This document shows, one piece after another, positions 58,802-64,000 of a stretch of 64,000 bases of DNA (positions within the stretch are counted from its first letter, which is position 1; each line of letters opens with the position of its first letter). A program made the position numbers and the translations under genes. This stretch comes from Actinomycetota bacterium (GTDB lineage Bacteria; Actinomycetota; Actinomycetes; Propionibacteriales; Propionibacteriaceae), in contig JAIUOS010000001.1 of the NCBI GenBank assembly GCA_020161755.1, positions 248,072 to 312,071 of the forward strand, read 5' to 3'. The notes beneath the pieces are model-generated. The model was not told the DNA's origin. It did no database searches and saw only the letters and a program-made list of their open reading frames with translations.

Positions 58802-59728
58802 GTGATCCCGCGCCGCTACCTGCCCCCAGAGCTGCTCCGCCTGGCCGCGCGCCAGTCTGCGACCCTGTCGTCGGCCCAACTCGACGGGTTCGGCATCACC
58901 GATCGGGTGGTCGAGCGGATGGTGGCGCAGCACGTCCTCACCCGCCTGGCCAGGGGTGTCTACGCCACCGCGGACGGCGCCTGGCGGCAACAGGCTTGGG
59001 CGGGCGTGCTCCTCGGCGGACCGAGCGCCGTGCTGGGCCTCCATGCCGCTGCCTTCCTGCACGGGTTCGTTCCTCGACCCCCGGACTGCGTGGCCGTCTT
59101 CACCGCTGGACAGGCGCGGGCCAGAGACCCGCGGTGGCGCTTCATCCGGTCACTTCGCCTGGGATCGGGAGAGCCGCCTCGAACCCGGGCAGCACAGACG
59201 GTCATCGATGTGGCGGCGGTCTCCGACACCGACGAGGTGGTGGCGCTGCTGGCCGAAGCCGTCGGCAGCGGTCGGGTTCGCCCCGGTGAGTTGCGGTCCG
59301 GCCTTGCCGAGGCGGCGCGTCATCCCCATCGGCGGCTGCTCGAGGAGCTCGTGGCTGAGGTCGCCGCCGGATCCCGGAGCCCGCTCGAGTTGCGCTACAC
59401 CCGCGACGTCGAGAGCCGGCACGGGCTGCCGACCGCCTTGCGCCAGGCCAGCCCACTCGGACGCCACCGGCCGGACGCCTGGTACGAAAAGTTCGGCCTG
59501 CTGGTCGAGCTCGACGGGAGGGCCTATCACCGGGGAGCGACGGCCCTCGCGGACATGGACCGGGACAACGATCACCTCATCGCGGGGCTGCTCACCCTCC
59601 GGTTCGGCTGGAAACAGGTGGTGGGAGACCCGTGCCACGTGGCCCGGCAGGTGAGTGCCGCGCTGGCCAATCTCGGCTGGACCGGCACGCTGAAACCCTG
59701 CCCGCGCTGCCGCTCGCGCAGCGTGTGA
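58802..59728 (+). CDS. AbiEi-like antitoxin domain / DUF559-type nuclease-like protein, about 308 aa
   Basis: The N-terminal part (ATLSSAQLDGFGITDRVVERMVAQHVLTRLARGVYAT, about residues 15-50) is a winged helix of the AbiEi_4 type; the C-terminal part (RPDAWYEKFGLLVELDGRAYH, about 215-235, with a D...ExDG arrangement) is of the DUF559/restriction-endonuclease-like type. Proteins with these two parts are frequent in actinobacteria and are annotated as AbiEi antitoxin-domain or DUF559 proteins; a nuclease role is inferred, not proven. No partner toxin gene is nearby. Starts GTG 58784, 58793 and 58802 are all possible; GATAGT at 58789-58794 favours 58802. Family F repeats lie on both sides and the stop codon is inside the right repeat. 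Confidence 0.65.
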   Translation: MIPRRYLPPELLRLAARQSATLSSAQLDGFGITDRVVERMVAQHVLTRLARGVYATADGAWRQQAWAGVLLGGPSAVLGLHAAAFLHGFVPRPPDCVAVFTAGQARARDPRWRFIRSLRLGSGEPPRTRAAQTVIDVAAVSDTDEVVALLAEAVGSGRVRPGELRSGLAEAARHPHRRLLEELVAEVAAGSRSPLELRYTRDVESRHGLPTALRQASPLGRHRPDAWYEKFGLLVELDGRAYHRGATALADMDRDNDHLIAGLLTLRFGWKQVVGDPCHVARQVSAALANLGWTGTLKPCPRCRSRSV

Positions 59729-59763
59729 CGTTGTGCCCCGAACTTGGGGCACAACGTCACACG
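59719..59763. repeat. Family F palindrome, right copy, probable bidirectional terminator
   Basis: 18-bp perfect arms CGTGTGACGTTGTGCCCC and complement around GAACTT (59722-59763). The stop codon of the AbiEi/DUF559-like gene (59726-59728) lies in the left arm and the convergent RND gene ends 1 bp after the right arm. Direct repeat of 58697-58722. Confidence 0.9.
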
Positions 59764-59764
59764 A

Positions 59765-62700
59765 TCACGCCGCCACAGCCTCAGGCGCCTCCTTCGCGGC
59801 CCGCTTGGCACGCCAGGTCTCGAGCAGGTCGTAGAGCACCGGCACCAGGATCAGCGTGAGCAGCGTCGAAGACACCAGGCCGCCGATCACCACGATCGCC
59901 AGCGGCTTGGAGATGAACACGCCGCCGCCGGTCAGTCCGAGGCTCATCGGCACCAGCGCGAACACCGTGGCCAGGGCGGTCATGATGATCGGCCGCACCC
60001 GCAGCCGGGCCCCCGCCTGGATGGACTCGTCCACCCCGAGCCCGAGTTTCCGCTTCTGGTTGATCAGGTCGATCAGCACGATCGCGTTCGTCACCACGAT
60101 GCCGATCAGCATCAGCAGGCCGATCATGCTCGGCACGCCCAGCGCGGTGTCGCTGACCAGCGAGAGCCCGATCGCGCCGGTCGCCGCGAACGGCACCGAC
60201 ACCATCAGGATCAGCGGCTGGAGCAGCGAGCCGAACGTGGCCACCATGATCAGGTAGACGACGAAGATCGCCACCAGCATCGCCAGCCCGAGCTGGGCGA
60301 ACGAGTCCTGCTGCTGCTGCGAGACACCGCCGACGCGGACGGTCACCCCGTCCGGCAGGTCGAGGGCGGCGATCCCCTCGTTCAGCTCGGTGGTCACCGT
60401 GCCGAGGTCGGAGGACTCGGAGGTGGCCGTCAGGGTGGCGGCGCGGGTGCCGTCCACGCGGCTGATCCTGGCCGGAGCCTTGACCACCGACACCTCGGCG
60501 ACGGCGTTCAGCTGGATGGCATCGGCGGTCGCCTCCTGCGCGTCCTTGGACGCGTCGGAGATCGCCTGCTGCTTGTCCTGCGCCTCCAGCGACTTGCTGC
60601 GCGAGGTCGCCAGCGCATCGAGCTGCTTGTCGACCGAGGTGATGCCGGCCTTCGACTGCGCAAGCGCGACCGAGAGGGACGCGAGCTGGCTCGCCGCCGC
60701 CGACAGCTGCTGCGACACCCGGAAGATGCCCGAAGCGAGCGGCAGGCAGTCCGGGTCGGCCGGATCGCTCTGGCACTTCGCCGGGATCGCGGCCAGCTGC
60801 TTCTGGTAGCTGGCCACCTTCTTCTTCGTCGAGCTGACCTGCTTGGTCAGGGTCCGCACGGCCTTCTTGGCCTGGGCCTTGCTCTTCTTCAACGCCCGCA
60901 CCTGGTCGTTGTAGGCGTCGGTGGCCTGCGCCTTGGAGTCCTTCGACAGCGCGTCCGAACGCTTGGTGACCTTGTCGAGGGCGTCGGACCGGGCGTCCGC
61001 GTTCATCAGCTGGGTGACCGGCAGGGTGATGTCGCGCAACTCGTCCACACTCTTGACCGGGCTCTGCGAGCGCACGTAGACGCTCAGCGTGTCGTCGCCC
61101 TGCGCCATCGTGCCGATCTGCTGGCCGCGGACGGCGCGCGCCACCGCCTGCCCGATCGAGGCCTGGGTCATGCCGTAGTGGGCGGCCGCCTTGTCGTCGA
61201 TCTTGACCTGGAGCATGTCGCGGGCGTCGGTGAGGTCGCTGTTCACGTTGGTCAGTCCCGCGATGCCGGACAGCACCCCGGACACCTGGTCGTTGGCCTG
61301 CTTGAGCTTGGTCAGGTCGGTGCCTTCGACGTACACCACGACGCCGCTGGACGCGCTGCCCTCGCTGCCGATCGACACCTCGACCTCGCCCACCCCGCTG
61401 CCGAGGTCGCCGATCGCCTGGCGCAGCCGGGTCGCGGTGTCTGCGGCCGAGGCCCCCGACTTCAGCGGCACGGTGTACGTGGCCTGGTTGGTGTCGGCCT
61501 GGCTCCCCATGAACACGCTCGTCGAGCCGCCGATACTGGTCGTGTAGGACTCGACGGACGGGTCGGCGGCGAGCACCTGCTCGATCTGGCGCGCGGACGC
61601 GTCCGTCTGGGCGAGGCCGGTACCCGAGGGCAGCTTCTGTGAGATCGACAGGCTGGTGGTGCCCATGCTGCCGATGAAGTCGGTCTTGAGCAGCGGCGAG
61701 AGCGCGAGCGTGCCGACGAACAGCAGCAGGGCGAGGCCGATGGTGATCCAGCGGCGGTGCAGTGCCCAGTTGAGCACCGGCATGTAGGCCCGCTGCAGCC
61801 AGGTGTCCTTCTCCTCGGACTCGGCGGCGGCCGCGATCCGCTCCGCCTGCTTGGCGGTCGGGCGCATGAACCAGGACGCGAGCATCGGCACCACGGTCAT
61901 CGCGACGAGCAGGGACGCCAGCAGCGAGACCGTGACCGCCACGGCGAACGGACGGAAGATCTGCCCGGCCTGGCCGCCGACGAGGCCGATCGGCAGGAAC
62001 ACCGCGACCGTGGTGAAGGTGGACGAGGTGACCGCGCCGGCCACTTCCCGGACCGCGTTGGTGATGGACTTGCGGCCGAACTCCCCGTACCCCTGGTGCC
62101 GCTTGATGTTCTCGATGACCACGATCGAGTCGTCGACCACGCGTCCGATCGCGACGGTGAGCGCGGCCAGGGTGATGATGTTGAGCGTGTAGCCGCCCAC
62201 CCACAGGGCGATCAGCGCGATCAGCAGCGACAGTGGGATCGAGATGGCCGTGATCAGGGTGGGACGGATCGAGCCCAGGAACACCATGATCACGAGCACG
62301 GCCATACCCAGGCCGATGCCGCCCTCTACGCTCAGGTCGCGGATCGAGTCGGTGATGTAGGGGGACTGGTCGAAGACCGTCGCGAACTCGGCGCCGTTGC
62401 CCAACTGCTTGGCCAGGCCGGGCAGCGCCGCGACCACCTCGTGCGCGACGGTGACAGTGTTCGCGTCCGGAGCCTTGGTGACCATCAGGGTGAGCGACGT
62501 GCGTCCGTTCACCCGGGAGATGCTGGTGGTCTCGACCGGCAACTCCTTGACGCTCGCGATCTTGCCGAGGCGGACGGGGCCGTCCGTGCCCTGGAGGCGC
62601 AGGTCGGCGATCTGCTCGGCGGTCGACAGCGAGGTTCCGGTCTGCACGTCGTAGTTGACGGTGTCGGTGCGCATCGTGCCGGACGGGATCGCGCTGGAGC

Positions 62701-63325
62701 CGGCGGCGAAGTACTGGGCGATCGTGGACGGGTCGATCCCGTACTTGTCGATCTTCTTCTGGTTGTAGGTGATGACGATCTCGTGCTTCTCCTGGCCCGA
62801 GACCGACACGTCCCGGACGCCGTTGAGCGTCTTCAGCGCGGGCGTCACCTGGTCGGTGACCTTGGTGGACAGGTCGGTCAGGCTGTCGCTGGAGGAGAGC
62901 GCGAGGATCACGACGGGGATGTCGTCGGTGCCACCGGTGACGACGGTGGGGTCGACGTTGCTGGGCAGGCTCGCCGAGACGGAGTCGACGGCGCTGCGGA
63001 TCTTGTTGGTGATGTCGTCGGTGTTCAGCCCGTACTCCCACTGGGCGGTGACCTGCGAGACGCCGCTGCTGCTGGTCGAGGTGACCGAGGTGACGCCGTC
63101 CACGGCTTTCACCGCGCTCTCGATCGGCTTGGACACCTGGGCCTCGATCACGTCGGGGGAGGCGCCCGGGTAGGCGCTGATGATGCTCGCGCGCGGGACG
63201 TCGATGGACGGGATCAGCTCCTGCTTGAGCGCACCGGCGGCGTAGACGCCGAGCCCGATGGTGAGCAGGCTCAGCAGCAGGATCACCGTGCGGTGGGCCA
63301 GGCTGATCTTGGTCAGACGAACCAC
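59765..63325 (-). CDS. RND-family (AcrB/SwrC-like) efflux transporter, 1186 aa, with a coiled-coil insertion
   Basis: Large proton-driven exporter. TM1 is at about residues 10-30, then a first extracellular domain; TM2-6 (about 335-470) contain the conserved GRVVDDSIVVIENIKRH with acidic residues near 400; TM7 near 530; second extracellular domain; TM8-12 (about 1020-1165; MIGLLMLIGIVVTNAIVLIDLINQ). The second extracellular part contains a helical hairpin of about 150 residues (about 780-930) rich in Lys/Gln/Ala heptads (SSTKKKVASYQKQLAAIPAK... and LSVALAQSKAGITSVDKQL) that AcrB and SwrC lack. The two Cys at the tip may form a disulfide. GTG 63325 was chosen (GAGAGAGGAA upstream). Divergent from a MarR regulator, which probably controls it. 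Confidence 0.9.
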   Translation of the reverse strand: MVRLTKISLAHRTVILLLSLLTIGLGVYAAGALKQELIPSIDVPRASIISAYPGASPDVIEAQVSKPIESAVKAVDGVTSVTSTSSSGVSQVTAQWEYGLNTDDITNKIRSAVDSVSASLPSNVDPTVVTGGTDDIPVVILALSSSDSLTDLSTKVTDQVTPALKTLNGVRDVSVSGQEKHEIVITYNQKKIDKYGIDPSTIAQYFAAGSSAIPSGTMRTDTVNYDVQTGTSLSTAEQIADLRLQGTDGPVRLGKIASVKELPVETTSISRVNGRTSLTLMVTKAPDANTVTVAHEVVAALPGLAKQLGNGAEFATVFDQSPYITDSIRDLSVEGGIGLGMAVLVIMVFLGSIRPTLITAISIPLSLLIALIALWVGGYTLNIITLAALTVAIGRVVDDSIVVIENIKRHQGYGEFGRKSITNAVREVAGAVTSSTFTTVAVFLPIGLVGGQAGQIFRPFAVAVTVSLLASLLVAMTVVPMLASWFMRPTAKQAERIAAAAESEEKDTWLQRAYMPVLNWALHRRWITIGLALLLFVGTLALSPLLKTDFIGSMGTTSLSISQKLPSGTGLAQTDASARQIEQVLAADPSVESYTTSIGGSTSVFMGSQADTNQATYTVPLKSGASAADTATRLRQAIGDLGSGVGEVEVSIGSEGSASSGVVVYVEGTDLTKLKQANDQVSGVLSGIAGLTNVNSDLTDARDMLQVKIDDKAAAHYGMTQASIGQAVARAVRGQQIGTMAQGDDTLSVYVRSQSPVKSVDELRDITLPVTQLMNADARSDALDKVTKRSDALSKDSKAQATDAYNDQVRALKKSKAQAKKAVRTLTKQVSSTKKKVASYQKQLAAIPAKCQSDPADPDCLPLASGIFRVSQQLSAAASQLASLSVALAQSKAGITSVDKQLDALATSRSKSLEAQDKQQAISDASKDAQEATADAIQLNAVAEVSVVKAPARISRVDGTRAATLTATSESSDLGTVTTELNEGIAALDLPDGVTVRVGGVSQQQQDSFAQLGLAMLVAIFVVYLIMVATFGSLLQPLILMVSVPFAATGAIGLSLVSDTALGVPSMIGLLMLIGIVVTNAIVLIDLINQKRKLGLGVDESIQAGARLRVRPIIMTALATVFALVPMSLGLTGGGVFISKPLAIVVIGGLVSSTLLTLILVPVLYDLLETWRAKRAAKEAPEAVAA

Positions 63326-63385
63326 GGTCGTTCCTCTCTCCGGGCTCCCGTACAGGGAGCACATGGCCGCGTCACAGCGGCATCG

Positions 63386-63402
63386 GTTAGCATAGCTCTA
63401 AC
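63386..63402. promoter_or_regulatory. MarR-type operator candidate between the RND and marR genes
   Basis: GTTAG and CTAAC arms with a 7-bp centre (CATAGCT, itself AGC..GCT) form a 17-bp imperfect palindrome, the size and TTAG/CTAA-type sequence of MarR operators. It is in the 104-bp divergent interval, so the regulator could control both directions. TATGCT on the minus strand overlaps it as a possible -10 of the RND gene. Confidence 0.55.
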
Positions 63403-63429
63403 TATTTCTGCCAAGGAAAGCGATTTTGC

Positions 63430-63921
63430 GTGGACCGCTTCGAGGTGACGGGGCTCGACGACGAGCGCGCAGCGCTGGCCCGCGAGCTGTTCGACCTCAA
63501 TTCCGCCGTGCACGACCGCGCGATGGGGCTGGTCGGCCCGATGCCCACGCCGCCGGACCTGACCATGCAGCAGTTGCGCGTCCTGGGGCACGTGGTCAAG
63601 CAGCCCGGGATCGCCGGGCACGAACTCGGGACGCAACTGGGGGTCAGTGCCCCCACCGCCAGCGGCCTGGTCGAGCGACTGGTGGAGAAGGGGCTGATCG
63701 CCCGCACCGACGACCCGGCCGACCGCCGCGTCCGCCGGCTGCACCCGACCGAGACCGGACGCGACATGATGCGCGAGATGGACTCGATGTTCGGACGCGT
63801 CCTGGGCGTGGTGCTCGGGGTGCTCTCCGTCGAGGACCTCGACCTGCTCTGCCGGGGCTCCCGCGCGATGCTGGACGCCCTCGAGCGCGCCCGGAACCTC
63901 CAGACCGCGTCCGTGGACTGA
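63430..63921 (+). CDS. MarR-family transcriptional regulator, 163 aa
   Basis: Winged-helix dimeric repressor. Recognition helix region ELGTQLGVSAPTASGLVERLVEKGLIARTDDPADRRVRRLHPTETG, with the wing DxRxxRxxLT-like motif DPADRRVRRLHPT (about residues 95-107), is intact. It is divergent from the RND exporter, the usual arrangement for a regulator that is released by exported drugs or aromatic compounds. GTG start with GGAAAG ribosome site. The stop codon lies inside an REP-like element. Confidence 0.9.
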   Translation: MDRFEVTGLDDERAALARELFDLNSAVHDRAMGLVGPMPTPPDLTMQQLRVLGHVVKQPGIAGHELGTQLGVSAPTASGLVERLVEKGLIARTDDPADRRVRRLHPTETGRDMMREMDSMFGRVLGVVLGVLSVEDLDLLCRGSRAMLDALERARNLQTASVD

Positions 63922-63945
63922 AAGGGGACAGTCCCCTTTTGGTCC
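63915..63945. repeat. Family E palindrome, GGACC arm type (copy 8)
   Basis: 31-bp palindrome around GGGGACAGTCCCC with one arm mismatch (GGACTGAAAG against CTTTTGGTCC). It contains the MarR stop codon (63919-63921). A degenerate partner (GGGGACGGTTCC) follows near 63972. Confidence 0.85.
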
Positions 63946-64000
63946 GCCTCCTGCTCCGACTGCTGGGGTTGGGGACGGTTCCTGACTCGGTCCGGGTCCG

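Overview
The window reads as chromosomal DNA of a high-GC actinobacterium, most likely a member of the Propionibacteriaceae/Propionibacteriales. This rests on the strong G/C third-position bias, several actinobacteria-type families (a DLW-39-like micro-protein, DUF5318, DUF4921, a degenerate LCP protein, GT87 and MptB-like mannosyltransferases, an IdeR/DtxR-type iron box in front of EfeUOB), and frequent leaderless GTG/ATG starts. The DLW-39-like gene, tRNA-Ala(TGC), DUF5318 and ponA-type PBP in one neighbourhood are typical of the region around oriC in actinobacteria, but oriC itself is not seen here. I find no prophage, integrase, transposase gene or CRISPR array.

Layout. 0-5.5 kb: two overlapping secreted/lipoprotein genes, a small hypothetical, an LCP-like protein, a 41-aa DLW-39-like protein, an acidic hypothetical, a DUF4143-type ATPase and tRNA-Ala. 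5.7-10.8 kb: an envelope operon (DUF5318, bifunctional PBP, GT87, PIG-V-like mannosyltransferase). 11-18 kb: cysteine synthase; an E1alpha/E1beta/E2 2-oxo-acid dehydrogenase operon behind a promoter whose spacer holds a TetR-type palindrome; a VCBS/FG-GAP lipoprotein. 18-25 kb: rhodanese, alanine racemase, EcsC-like, Aat, Fpg, unknown, MptB-like. 25-34.7 kb: PheA, SerS, HAD, DUF4921, AKR, a three-gene ABC-2 exporter and a kinase-like protein. 34.7-45.7 kb: AKR plus L-serine dehydratase, succinate-semialdehyde dehydrogenase, MacB/FtsX-type ABC exporter, GNAT, zinc ribbon, phosphotransferase, MFS, ABM monooxygenase. 46-49.4 kb: complete efeUOB iron uptake operon. 49.5-53 kb: MBL hydrolase and an ion-channel gene divergent from an ArsR-SulP pair. 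53-64 kb: Nei2 and Lhr-type helicase, an AbiEi/DUF559-like protein, an RND exporter and its divergent MarR regulator.

The most unusual content is not the genes but at least seven families of palindromic repeats. One family (called G here) with a fixed frame and complementary, copy-specific stems lies between genes and also in frame inside the E2 linker, the Nei2 glycosylase and twice inside the Lhr helicase. Other families form long two-tier hairpins at gene 3' ends (A, C, D, and the simpler B), paired REP-like palindromes centred on GGGGACAGTCCCC (E), 26-bp direct repeats bracketing the AbiEi/DUF559-like gene (F), and a REP-like flank pair (H). A second global signal is a TANNNT hexamer placed 6-8 nt before the start codon of about fifteen genes, implying that many transcripts here are leaderless.

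Most gene functions are assigned by motif recognition from the sequence alone; no database search was possible.
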